DNA of 64,000 bases from Acidithiobacillus sp. HP-2 (GTDB taxonomy: Bacteria; Pseudomonadota; Gammaproteobacteria; Acidithiobacillales; Acidithiobacillaceae): assembly GCF_015100155.1 (NCBI RefSeq), contig NZ_JACKZA010000010.1, positions 76,178 to 140,177 on the forward strand, read 5' to 3'. Positions 53,551 to 62,644 of this stretch are shown here, piece by piece. Under the pieces are notes generated by a model. The model had not been told where the DNA came from and searched no databases. It saw only the letters and a program-made list of their open reading frames with translations. The translations under genes and the position numbers were made by a program. The stretch's first letter is position 1; each line of letters begins with the position of its first letter.

Positions 53551-53629
53551 TGTGATAGGTTGCGAGCGCATGTTTCTTCCTCCTTTGGTGGTTTTAGGGC
53601 GAATCCTCGGATTTCGCCCTTCTTTTTTC
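53551..53629 (+). ncRNA. Small-RNA-like unit 1
   Basis: The segment from TGCGAGCGCATGTTTCTTCC at 53561 is repeated 148 bases further on at 53709 with few changes. It has a pyrimidine-rich CCTCCTTT stretch, complementary to ribosome-binding sites, then GGTTTTAGGGCGAA. It ends in a terminator hairpin: arms AGGGCGAATCC / GGATTTCGCCCT (53596-53620, one bulge) and a T-rich run TTCTTTTTT. There is no ribosome-binding site or plausible ORF, so a small RNA of about 80 nt is proposed. Start position is approximate. Confidence 0.55.
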
Positions 53630-53648
53630 CGACCGGTCGGGATGTTAT

Positions 53649-53677
53649 TTGCAAGAAGCGTTACCTTTTGCTAATAT
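53649..53677 (+). promoter_or_regulatory. Promoter of the second tandem small RNA
   Basis: TTGCAA (53649-53654) and TAATAT (53672-53677) with the ideal 17-base spacing. This is the best promoter in the dsbD/hydrolase gap and lies after the first unit's terminator, showing that unit 2 has its own start. Confidence 0.6.
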
Positions 53678-53683
53678 ATCTAG

Positions 53684-53771
53684 GCGATCTGCACCAGCAA
53701 GTTTGGATTGCGAGCGCATGTTTCTTTCCTCCTTTGTGGTTTTAGGGCGACTATAGTGTCGCCCTTTTTTT
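53684..53771 (+). ncRNA. Small-RNA-like unit 2
   Basis: Second copy of the unit, starting TGCGAGCGCATGTTTCTTTC at 53709, with the same CCTCCTTT stretch and GTGGTTTTAGGGCGA. It ends in a perfect terminator: AGGGCGAC / GTCGCCCT around a 6-base loop (53744-53765), then seven T. The terminator arms differ from those of unit 1 in the loop-side half but remain paired, a sign of selection on structure. The hydrolase ATG is 16 bases after the T-run, so the unit could alternatively be a leader attenuator of that gene. Confidence 0.6.
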
Positions 53772-53787
53772 ATGTGGAGCCACAGCC

Positions 53788-54549
53788 ATGATCCCTTCTG
53801 CCGAACGCCCCTTTACGCTCGTTCACGCCAACGGTGAGCGCCTTGCCGGACTCATTCATGAAACCCATCAAGATCCGGTAGGCATTTTTCTACCGGGCTT
53901 TGCTTCCAACATGAATGGCTCCAAATCCCGACTTCTGGCCAAATATGCACAAAATCAGGGTTGGTCGTGGGTGCGCTTTGATCCTCGTGGCGTCGGCCGC
54001 TCTGATGGACTTTTTGAACAGCTGGCCCTCTCGCGTTATCTGGAAGACCTGCGCCTGATTCTGCAAATGCTGGAAAACCGGCCCGTCATTCTGGTCGGCT
54101 CCAGCATGGGCGGCTGGCTGGCCACCATTGCCGCGACGCGCTGGCCAGAACGTCTGCGCGCCCTCCTACTGATTGCACCCGCCTACAACTTCATTCAGAC
54201 ACTCTTTCAAACCCTTTCGCCAGAAGATCAACACAACTGGCAAACCAGCAACCTGCGCTGCTGGCAGGATCATTACGGGCTGGGTGAATTGCGCATGCGC
54301 TTCGACCTGGTGGCTGACAGCTGGCGTTATGATTTACTGCGTTTCCCGGTGCATCTGCATTGTCCGGTGGAAATCCTGCACGGAACTGACGATGAAGCCG
54401 TTCCCCTGCAGCAAAGCTATCAATTTGCAGCGCACGCCCATTGTGAACAGCTCGCCGTGCGCCCCCTCTCCGGCATCAATCACCGCCTACAGGGTGCGGA
54501 TCGGGTATTGCTGCAGAGCCTTTCCGGGCTCTGGGCGCCGCTTGCCTAA
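53788..54549 (+). CDS. Alpha/beta hydrolase
   Basis: 253-residue single-domain alpha/beta hydrolase. The oxyanion region is GIFLPGFASNMNGSK, the nucleophile elbow is VGSSMGGWL (Ser in GxSxG at about residue 107), Asp is probably in LHGTDDEAVPL and His in SGINHRLQG. The family includes small esterases and peptidase-like proteins; the substrate is unknown. It directly follows the tandem RNA units. Confidence 0.88.
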   Translation: MIPSAERPFTLVHANGERLAGLIHETHQDPVGIFLPGFASNMNGSKSRLLAKYAQNQGWSWVRFDPRGVGRSDGLFEQLALSRYLEDLRLILQMLENRPVILVGSSMGGWLATIAATRWPERLRALLLIAPAYNFIQTLFQTLSPEDQHNWQTSNLRCWQDHYGLGELRMRFDLVADSWRYDLLRFPVHLHCPVEILHGTDDEAVPLQQSYQFAAHAHCEQLAVRPLSGINHRLQGADRVLLQSLSGLWAPLA

Positions 54550-54568
54550 AGGGCACCAGATGATCGGA

Positions 54569-55741
54569 CTATTCGCCAATAGAAACTTGCTGAAGGCTTT
54601 CGATTCTTTGCTGCGTAATCCGTGCAAAAACGGCTTCACGAGGCAGATCAGGACGCAGCAATGTCGCAAACCGAATCCAGGCATCGCGATATGTTACCCA
54701 AAGACGCTGACTGGCCCGCACGTTGTCGATGGTCACTTCCCCGGCAAGGCCAGGAGAGTTTTTTGGATCTGTACCTTCCTTGAGGAGTTTTCGCCAAACT
54801 TTATTGAGTTTTTTATCGGTCTGAAGTGCCGAATTCACAGTGGTTAGCGGTAGTTTTTGGCTGACTAACCAACGCATATTGACCAAAAACTCCTCATCCA
54901 ACGATTCCAACGTGCTGAGGTAGAAAGAAGCATGCGCAGTCCCTGACATATCCTGCTCGTTTTCAGCGGAGCTTTCGTAAAATCTTTTGCTCTTGCTCCG
55001 TAATATTTTATAAGCATTGCTTTGTTGTGCATTAAAATTTGCGGTGATCTTAACTAACGCCTTGTCGCGTTTTTCCGCCGCCAGATCACTCGCGATCATT
55101 TCACAGGCTCCTCCCATTACACCACTGGTAATATCATTGCAAAAATCAAATGGTTTTAGAGTTTTTCTGGCAGCAGTCTGCTGGCGCATCGCCTCCAGAT
55201 GGAGAACCCGACCGACAGTTTCTGCTGGCGCACCCCCAGCCTCACAAGCGAAGCGTATCGCCAGCGGCATATTGCGCGGGACTCCGAGACCATTCGCATA
55301 AATCATGCTTAAAACTGCCGATCCCATGATTTCACCCCAGGATGACTTGATGTCCTGGTACTCCCGGTACGCACAGAGACGGGACGTTACAAAATCCCGC
55401 GAGCCTCCATACCCATAATAATACGCACCAGAATCACAACTATTGCCTCCACTTACATGATTCATCCCGAGACGATCTGCAGGAGGAATCGGCACCTTTG
55501 CATTTTTTTGACAAAGTGCCTGCAGATAGGATTTCTGCTTCATAAACTCCCAATCGCTTGCAGCTACTGGCAACAGACCCGCCAAGCAGTAAAGTAAAAA
55601 ACCAAAAATTCCAGTAGATACAGGATGATGAAAAAAAGAACTTCGGTTTTTTTGCAAGCAAAAGGGTATCACTTGCCTATGACTCTGAATGCAGCGATCT
55701 TCAACAGGAATTAAAATAAATTTACTATTTACAAATAACAT
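54569..55741 (-). CDS. Secreted Sel1-repeat/LprI-like protein
   Basis: 390 residues. The hydrophobic segment GIFGFLLYCLAGLLPVAAS near residue 45 reads as a signal peptide or anchor, after an unusually long N-terminal stretch. One Sel1-like repeat is visible in IYANGLGVPRNMPLAIRFAC, and the C-terminal 90 residues resemble the LprI/DUF1311 lysozyme-inhibitor fold (LNKVWRKLL...NVRASQRLWVTYRDAWIRF). Several Cys in the mature part suggest disulfides. The start at 55741 has GGGGAG upstream; a later start nearer the signal segment cannot be excluded. Its coding region is more AT-rich at the 5' end than its neighbours. Confidence 0.65.
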   Translation of the reverse strand: MLFVNSKFILIPVEDRCIQSHRQVIPFCLQKNRSSFFHHPVSTGIFGFLLYCLAGLLPVAASDWEFMKQKSYLQALCQKNAKVPIPPADRLGMNHVSGGNSCDSGAYYYGYGGSRDFVTSRLCAYREYQDIKSSWGEIMGSAVLSMIYANGLGVPRNMPLAIRFACEAGGAPAETVGRVLHLEAMRQQTAARKTLKPFDFCNDITSGVMGGACEMIASDLAAEKRDKALVKITANFNAQQSNAYKILRSKSKRFYESSAENEQDMSGTAHASFYLSTLESLDEEFLVNMRWLVSQKLPLTTVNSALQTDKKLNKVWRKLLKEGTDPKNSPGLAGEVTIDNVRASQRLWVTYRDAWIRFATLLRPDLPREAVFARITQQRIESLQQVSIGE

Positions 55742-55853
55742 GATAGCTCCCCACCTTTTAGATTTAGGGTTTGAGAGTACGATATTCCCAAACACTGCGC
55801 ATAGCTCTCTGCGATCACCGACCAACGCGCCTCAAGAATTACGCAATGCCCCC

Positions 55854-55881
55854 TTGACAGCGGAATCTCAGCGCCTATGAT
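55854..55881 (+). promoter_or_regulatory. groESL promoter (sigma-70 type)
   Basis: Perfect -35 TTGACA (55854-55859) and near-consensus -10 TATGAT (55876-55881), 16-base spacing. The CIRCE operator starts at the last base of the -10, a typical arrangement for HrcA repression. Confidence 0.8.
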
Positions 55882-55907
55882 TAGCACTCGATGGGTGTGA
55901 CTGCTAA
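55881..55907. promoter_or_regulatory. CIRCE operator (HrcA binding site)
   Basis: TTAGCACTC (55881-55889), 9-base spacer, GACTGCTAA (55899-55907). Only one base departs from the perfect TTAGCACTC-N9-GAGTGCTAA. Implies HrcA repression of groESL, relieved by heat shock. Confidence 0.88.
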
Positions 55908-55959
55908 CAACACCCAGGATGAAGACATCCATTCACTTGTAAAAACGAGGAAATGCTCA

Positions 55960-56250
55960 ATGAAACTGCGTCCTTTACATGATCGCGTCGTTATTCGTCG
56001 CCTGGAAGAAGAGCAGAAGACCGCCGGCGGAATCATCATTCCCGATACGGCAAAGGAAAAACCCGTGCGTGGCGAAATCGTCGCCGCTGGTCACGGCAAA
56101 ATTCTGGAAGACGGCAAAGTCCGTGCCCTTGATGTAAAAACAGGGGACCACGTCCTGTTTGCCAAATATGCCGGCACCGAAATCAAGGTGGAAGGCGAAG
56201 AGCTGCTGGTGATGCGTGAAGACGACATCATGGCGGTCATCGAAAAGTAA
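55960..56250 (+). CDS. groES: Co-chaperonin GroES
   Basis: 96-residue lid of the GroEL chaperonin. It starts [20 protein letters not shown] and contains the mobile loop [20 protein letters not shown] and the terminal [10 protein letters not shown]. The frame is open upstream, but the start at 55960 is the universal one. The heat-shock CIRCE/promoter block is 53-106 bases upstream. groEL follows after 48 bases. Confidence 0.98.
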   Translation: MKLRPLHDRVVIRRLEEEQKTAGGIIIPDTAKEKPVRGEIVAAGHGKILEDGKVRALDVKTGDHVLFAKYAGTEIKVEGEELLVMREDDIMAVIEK

Positions 56251-56289
56251 GTGTTGCTGAATATATCAACCCTTATTCATTTATTTTGA

Positions 56290-57954
<1,665 letters not shown>

Positions 57955-57983
57955 GCCTCTTCACCCGCAGTCTGTAGCATCAG

Positions 57984-58020
57984 AAAACCGGCCCCCTGAT
58001 TGGGGGGCCGGTTTTTTTTT
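57984..58020 (+). terminator. Rho-independent terminator of groESL
   Basis: Arms AAAACCGGCCCCC and GGGGGGCCGGTTTT around a short loop, followed by a long T-run ending at 58020. It separates groESL from the downstream amyloid cluster. Confidence 0.93.
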
Positions 58021-58272
58021 GCGTAAAAAACCTGTTCCACATTAAGTACCGCATTTGAAATCACCAAACACAGCAGCAACAGAATCAGCCGTATCAAAAA
58101 AATTACAGTTCTACAAAAATCCATTCATGATTGTTTTACTTGTAAATTTACCACCATAGCTGAGTTTTTCATGTAAGCGTGGTCATCAATCTGTTACACA
58201 CAATTGATATGCGCAAAAGAGTCTCCCGCTCAAATAAAATTTAACGTGTTGTTATATATAGAGTTTAACAAG
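58021..58272. other. AT-rich intergenic region upstream of the amyloid cluster
   Basis: No gene is seen. It contains the dyad ATCAAT-N12-ATTGAT (58185-58208), about 65-88 bases upstream of the sigma-54-like promoter, which could be an enhancer site for the activator of that promoter; this is inference only. The rest is low-GC sequence unlike the neighbours, possibly acquired. Confidence 0.45.
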
Positions 58273-58288
58273 TGGCACGATAACTGCT
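58273..58288 (+). promoter_or_regulatory. Sigma-54-like promoter of the amyloid cluster
   Basis: TGGCACGATAACTGCT has GG at 58274-58275, GC at 58286-58287 with 10 bases between and TGGCAC at -24; the -12 box CTGC differs from TTGC at one base. It lies 38 bases before the first ATG of the cluster. It follows the same form as the promoter at 38.68 kb. Confidence 0.65.
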
Positions 58289-58326
58289 TATGAAGAGCGT
58301 ACAATCAGCTTCTTGGTGCCAAGAAA

Positions 58327-58734
58327 ATGAACACGCTTCATAAGATCACCGTTAATTATAAATGGTCAATATTAGCTCTTGGCTTGATATGTTTTGTGCC
58401 TTATGTTGGATTAGCGCAAGCAGATACCCTCGTATCCAGCAAGCAAATTCAGAAAGAAGCAACCCTGTTTCCTCAACAAACGAATTTAAATAAATCGTTT
58501 GTTGGAGCGAGCAAAGCAACCCATCAATTTGAAATAGACAGCAAGGTATCCAATCAACAGTTGGCGAGAGTCTCGGGCAAAGGTATTCCGGTTAGCCTGC
58601 CTACGATAGGACGGAACACCAATGGAGTAGTTCTTTGGGATGAACTGCAGACGCGCTCTGGCGGCGGTAAAACCTCCATTGAATGGAGCGGCGGGAACAA
58701 TCTGCAAAGCATCAGCATGTCCACAAATCGCTAA
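58327..58734 (+). CDS. Exported small protein, first gene of Fap-like cluster
   Basis: 135 residues, unknown family, with a signal peptide (hydrophobic WSILALGLICFVPYVGLAQA, residues 13-32). Residues 74-86 read VSNQQLARVSGKG, resembling the double-glycine leader consensus recognised by C39 peptidases, and the same motif recurs in the last gene of the cluster. The C-terminus is Gly/Ser-rich and polar (RSGGGKTSIEWSGGNNLQS). By position it corresponds to FapA, but I see too little sequence evidence to name it so. The start is an ATG after a weak ribosome-binding site; a small palindrome (CTTGGTGCCAAG) precedes it. Confidence 0.65.
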   Translation: MNTLHKITVNYKWSILALGLICFVPYVGLAQADTLVSSKQIQKEATLFPQQTNLNKSFVGASKATHQFEIDSKVSNQQLARVSGKGIPVSLPTIGRNTNGVVLWDELQTRSGGGKTSIEWSGGNNLQSISMSTNR

Positions 58735-58764
58735 CAATTTTTCAGATAAAGGGAGCCGAGAGCA

Positions 58765-59196
58765 ATGAAGTCAGAATTTCTTGTAGGGTTGACCTTGATT
58801 TTTGCCGGATTTTCCGTGAGCGCTACAGCAGCCACTCAGACAGCACCCGTAAATCATTCGAGCAGCGTTATTGAAGGGAATGCGTTTGTGAACGGTACAG
58901 GTGTTATGGCTATTAATGAAGTTGCAGGAGCAGGTAATGCTCAAGCCAACAGCGTCCAAATGGTTATTGGTGCTATCAGACCTGTATCAAATAACATTTT
59001 GTCGCAAAGCGTTACAAATACTGATTCAGCCACAAAAGACCCATCGTCAACACCCAACAGTTTGAATAGTGTGGTCATCAGTCCCACAGCTTTTAAAGGA
59101 GCTGAAGGCATTGCTCAGATCAATCAGGTATCAGGATCAGGCAACACCTCAGCAAACAGTTTCGCCCTCGGGATAGCCCCCGGGGTGATTCACTAG
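58765..59196 (+). CDS. Exported small protein with two amyloid-type repeats (FapB-like)
   Basis: 143 residues. A signal peptide (LVGLTLIFAGFSVSATAA) is followed by two repeats with the pattern AF-x-G-x2-G-(x)3-INxVxGxGNxxANS: residues around 45-72 (GTGVMAINEVAGAGNAQANS) and 115-137 (AEGIAQINQVSGSGNTSANS). The alternation of G, N and hydrophobics is typical of beta-arcade amyloid units. It could nucleate or copolymerise with the large repeat protein downstream, as FapB does in Pseudomonas; this role is inferred from position and repeats only. Confidence 0.6.
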   Translation: MKSEFLVGLTLIFAGFSVSATAATQTAPVNHSSSVIEGNAFVNGTGVMAINEVAGAGNAQANSVQMVIGAIRPVSNNILSQSVTNTDSATKDPSSTPNSLNSVVISPTAFKGAEGIAQINQVSGSGNTSANSFALGIAPGVIH

Positions 59197-59247
59197 GCAG
59201 TATCAACATCGTTGTTATGTGTATAACACCCACTCAAGGAGAATAGT

Positions 59248-60981
59248 ATGAAAACCTCTATCAAGTTAAGTCCAGTTGCCATTGCCATCGCCGCCCTCGT
59301 GGCCGCGCCCATGGCGTTCGCTGCAGGTGCCAGTGTCAACAACGGCCAGCAGAGCAGTAGCAATACCCAGATTTCTGTTATGAACTCCACCAACCATGCC
59401 AACATGCTGGGCAATGCCGGTGCGGGCAGTGTTGGCAACGTTGGCGTCAATATCGCCACCGGTAACCAGAACCAGCAGTCCAACGCTGGCTCTCTGGCCG
59501 CCAACGGTAAGATCCATGCCGCATCAACTGCCGCTGTTTCTGCCACCCAGGGTCAGGGCCGTAATCTTGCCATCCAGATGGTTAATGGTAGCAACAATGT
59601 CAACATGACCGACCATGCGCTCTCCGGTGCCTCCGGCAACATTGGTGCCAATATGGCCTCCGGCATTTTCAACCAGCAGCAGAATAATCTGGCCGTGTCC
59701 TCTGCCAAGAAGGCCGTGAGCTCCACCGCAACGACCAGCACCAGCCAGAATCTTGGTCAGAATTTGAGTGCCAGCGTCTATAACTTTGGTAGCCAGGGAA
59801 ATGCCAACAACACCCAAATCGGCGGAAGTGCGTTAAGCAACACTGCAGGCAACATCGGTGTCAACCAGGCTGCGGGCATTAGCAACCAGCAGAGCAACTC
59901 CATGGCGCTGGCTTCCGTGAGCAAGAAAACGACGAAGTCTGACGCTTCCACCTACACCGCGCAGAGCCAGGGGCAAAACCTTGCGATACAGGTGGTGGGT
60001 GGTGCCAACGCTGTCGACCTGACTGCACACGCTCTGCAGGGAGCCGCTGGCAACATCGGTGTAAACATGGCCTCGGGCAGTTTCAACCAGCAGCAGAACA
60101 GCACCTCCATAGCCAGCGCTGCCAAAAAAGCTGGCATGGTTGACTCGGCCACCAACACCAGCCAGAACATGGGTAGTGAGGCCAACCTCAGCACCCTGAA
60201 CTATGGCCACATGGTCGGTGGCAGCAATGAAACCGGTGTTTATGGGAATGTACTAAGCAATGCTGCCGGCAACATTGGTCTCAATCAGGCTGCCGGTATC
60301 AGCAATCAGCAGAGCAACTCCCTGGCCATTGCCACTGGCAGCAAGAGCTATGGTGCCACCGCCACTGCAGGTACCAGCCAGTCCATGGGTGGAGTCCTCA
60401 GTTCACAGGGCATCCCTGTAATTTTTGGGCCTTTGGCCTGGTATCTGTCCTACCAGAACAATGCCGCCGGAATCGGCAGCAATGCCCTGCAAGGTGCCAC
60501 TGGCAACATCGGCGTGAATCTGGCTTCGGGTGCCAACAATCAACAGGGTAACTCTACCGCTCTGAGCTACGTCAGCAAAGGGAAGAGTCATTCTTGGGGC
60601 ACCGCCATAGCTGCTGCCCAGCAGCTTTCGGTCAGCAACATTGCCTCTGATACCAAAACCACCGATTCCAGCTTCATCAATGGCAATGCAGCAGAGAATG
60701 CCGTCGGCAATATCGGCATCAACGTGGCCACCGGAGTTCAGAACCAGCAGCAGAATGGGCTGGCACTGGTTTCAGTTGCTTCTACCCACGCCATGGCAAC
60801 GGCTTGTGCGCCAGTCAGTCAGATGGCCTATACCAATCTTGGTGGTACCGTGGCCTCGACCTATACCAGCAGCGTCAGCGGCAATGCCTTGCAGAATGCT
60901 TCCGGTAACATCGGTCTGAACGTCACCGCAGGCAACGGCAACCAGCAGTCCAATACCATGGCAATTGCCAGCGCTCAGTAA
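59248..60981 (+). CDS. fapC: Fap-type functional amyloid subunit with eight repeats
   Basis: 577 residues, Ala/Gly/Asn/Ser/Gln-rich, exported (signal peptide LSPVAIAIAALVAAPMAFAA, cleavage near residue 26). Eight imperfect repeats centre on GN(I/V)GxNxA(S/A)Gxx(N)QQxN, at residues 63, 130, 201, 268, 341, 419, 487 and 553, spaced 66-78 residues. The repeat units resemble those of the Pseudomonas Fap fibre proteins FapB/FapC, but without the C-terminal CxxC of Pseudomonas FapC; the sole Cys is at residue 520. The symbol marks the likely major fibre subunit. Ribosome-binding site AAGGAG is 7 bases upstream. A hairpin follows the stop, probably raising its dosage over downstream genes. Confidence 0.75.
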   Translation: MKTSIKLSPVAIAIAALVAAPMAFAAGASVNNGQQSSSNTQISVMNSTNHANMLGNAGAGSVGNVGVNIATGNQNQQSNAGSLAANGKIHAASTAAVSATQGQGRNLAIQMVNGSNNVNMTDHALSGASGNIGANMASGIFNQQQNNLAVSSAKKAVSSTATTSTSQNLGQNLSASVYNFGSQGNANNTQIGGSALSNTAGNIGVNQAAGISNQQSNSMALASVSKKTTKSDASTYTAQSQGQNLAIQVVGGANAVDLTAHALQGAAGNIGVNMASGSFNQQQNSTSIASAAKKAGMVDSATNTSQNMGSEANLSTLNYGHMVGGSNETGVYGNVLSNAAGNIGLNQAAGISNQQSNSLAIATGSKSYGATATAGTSQSMGGVLSSQGIPVIFGPLAWYLSYQNNAAGIGSNALQGATGNIGVNLASGANNQQGNSTALSYVSKGKSHSWGTAIAAAQQLSVSNIASDTKTTDSSFINGNAAENAVGNIGINVATGVQNQQQNGLALVSVASTHAMATACAPVSQMAYTNLGGTVASTYTSSVSGNALQNASGNIGLNVTAGNGNQQSNTMAIASAQ

Positions 60982-60998
60982 GCACCAGATGAAACTTC

Positions 60999-61017
60999 GC
61001 CACCCCTATGGGGTGGC
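60999..61017 (+). promoter_or_regulatory. Intercistronic hairpin after the amyloid gene
   Basis: Perfect 8-bp stem GCCACCCC / GGGGTGGC with a 3-base loop (60999-61006, 61010-61017), followed by AGTTTT, a weak T-tract. Lies between the repeat protein and the C39 peptidase gene. Likely partial terminator or RNA stabiliser giving more subunit than peptidase. Confidence 0.6.
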
Positions 61018-61049
61018 AGTTTTACAAAATTCATCAGGAGGCTGCCATC

Positions 61050-61766
61050 ATGTATAAATCCAAAGTAATACGTCCTTTTGTCTTGTCCAGCCTGATCATG
61101 GCAGGGGTGTTTGCTCTTACCCAAAGCAGTGATGTCAAGGCAGCAGCCTTTGGCGGGATAATTCCTGGAGCAGGCGTCATTCGTCTACCTGTCACGAACA
61201 TGATAGGCATGCATTTTATTCATGTCGTTCGGCAACACACAGACTTTTCCTGTGGAGCCGCTTCATTGGCAACCATCCTCAAATACGCATTCGGCCAGAA
61301 TGTTGACGAAGAAGAGGTCATAAAAGGCCTGTTCACCGTGAGCGATCCAGCAGAAGTTAAAAAAGTCGGATTTTCCATGCTGGATCTTAAAAAGTATGTA
61401 GACAAAATCGGGCTAAAGGGCGAGGGATACATTGTCACTCCCGCAGAGCTCGAAAAGATTCATATTCCGGTCATAGTGTTATTGGATCTTGGCGGCTACA
61501 AGCACTTTGTTGTTCTTGAGAAAACGGGAGCAGAACACGTCTATCTGGCCGATCCTGCCCTTGGGAATCGTATCATGCCTAAAGAACAATTTCTTAAAGA
61601 CTGGAACAAGATTGTTTTTGCAGTATTCGGGAAAGGCTTTGAACCACACTCGGTGCTTCTCAGCCCGCCAGAACCACCCAGCGCACTTAAACTGCTGCAT
61701 GGCATTTTACCCAACACAAAAGTATCGCCGGCACACTTTGGTTTTGATCAGGCAAATTACTTTTAA
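61050..61766 (+). CDS. fapD: Exported C39-family cysteine peptidase (FapD-like)
   Basis: 238 residues. A signal peptide (residues 8-31) leads a C39 double-glycine-type peptidase: Gln62 and Cys68 in RQHTDFSCGAASLAT, His152 in GYKHFVVLEKTG, Asp168 in VYLADPALGN. Most C39 domains are fused to ABC exporters; this stand-alone periplasmic form matches FapD, which acts in fibre secretion in Pseudomonas. The ATG at 61050 has AGGAGG upstream and is preferred over an earlier in-frame ATG at 61008, which lies in the hairpin. Confidence 0.8.
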   Translation: MYKSKVIRPFVLSSLIMAGVFALTQSSDVKAAAFGGIIPGAGVIRLPVTNMIGMHFIHVVRQHTDFSCGAASLATILKYAFGQNVDEEEVIKGLFTVSDPAEVKKVGFSMLDLKKYVDKIGLKGEGYIVTPAELEKIHIPVIVLLDLGGYKHFVVLEKTGAEHVYLADPALGNRIMPKEQFLKDWNKIVFAVFGKGFEPHSVLLSPPEPPSALKLLHGILPNTKVSPAHFGFDQANYF

Positions 61767-61794
61767 TCATAAATATACTTGAGAGAGGCACATC

Positions 61795-62568
61795 ATGAAC
61801 GAATATCTACTACATAAAACGGCTGTAGTGGCGGGTTGTTGTATGGCTGCCTCGTCGCTGCTCCTCAGTCCAGCAGCGTTGGCACTCCCCTTAACACAGG
61901 TGCTACCAATCAGTTTCAAACCGGTTTCCGATCAAGCCTTGTCAAAAATTGTGGGACGCGGCGTCATTGGTGGCTCCATCGTTTATTTTGGCGTGGAAAT
62001 GCAAACTAACTGGACCTCTGAAAATAGCCAAACACCCATGCGCAGCACCATGAATGTCGCACTAAACAGTTCTGGGAATATTTTCTTACCCACTATTACC
62101 TATTCTGTAAATGGTAACCTGCCGCAAGCCACCCGAAGCACCAATAACCAAGTTGATGGTAGCGGAATTAATAACACCAGGGGAGTTACCCAAGCTATTC
62201 AAATTGCGGGGAATAGCAATTCCATTCAGAACGGAATGTCATTGAATGTAGTTAAAGGCACACCGGACACTCCCATCTCTGGAACAGCCCTAACGGAAGG
62301 AGTAAACAATATAAACAATTCGACTACCATGACTGTACAAAATAATGGACAGTTATCCATGGCAATCAATAATGGAGGAGCATCTGTTCGTCAAGGCATA
62401 GGACCCAATGGATTATTCCAAATAGCTCAGGTGGGCACCAATTTAAACATCATACAAAATCAGATGAAGCTGACCTTGGGTGTCAATCAAAACAAAGTAA
62501 ATACCCAGAACATTGCGCAGTTACAGTCAATTTTGGGCAGTATGCGTGGATTAACTGCTGCGCCATAA
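61795..62568 (+). CDS. Exported protein of Fap-like cluster (FapE position)
   Basis: 257 residues, Asn/Thr/Gln-rich with a signal peptide (CCMAASSLLLSPAALA). Residues 44-56 (VSDQALSKIVGRG) match the double-glycine-leader-like motif also in the first gene, followed by GGSIVYFGVEMQTNW. The second half is repetitive and polar (SNSIQNGMSLNVVKG, NNINNSTTMTVQNNGQ, LNIIQNQMKLTLGVNQNKVN), resembling beta-solenoid repeats. By position it may correspond to FapE, a proposed minor fibre component. A GAGAGG ribosome-binding site lies upstream. Confidence 0.6.
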   Translation: MNEYLLHKTAVVAGCCMAASSLLLSPAALALPLTQVLPISFKPVSDQALSKIVGRGVIGGSIVYFGVEMQTNWTSENSQTPMRSTMNVALNSSGNIFLPTITYSVNGNLPQATRSTNNQVDGSGINNTRGVTQAIQIAGNSNSIQNGMSLNVVKGTPDTPISGTALTEGVNNINNSTTMTVQNNGQLSMAINNGGASVRQGIGPNGLFQIAQVGTNLNIIQNQMKLTLGVNQNKVNTQNIAQLQSILGSMRGLTAAP

Positions 62569-62590
62569 AATATTTTTAGTGAATTTAAAA

Positions 62591-62626
62591 AAGGGGGATA
62601 ACTTAATCTAAGTTATCCCCCTGTTT
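62591..62626. terminator. Bidirectional terminator between fap-like genes and the barrel gene
   Basis: A 13-bp perfect stem GGGGGATAACTTA / TAAGTTATCCCCC with a 3-base loop (62593-62621), flanked by AAAAAA on the left and GTTTTT on the right, so it terminates transcripts from both directions between the convergent genes. Confidence 0.92.
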
Positions 62627-62644
62627 TTCCACTATTAAATCACA

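Noticed and set aside
59400..60970. Direct repeats looking like a CRISPR or mobile repeat array
   Set aside because: They are coding repeats of the amyloid-type protein and vary with the protein frame.
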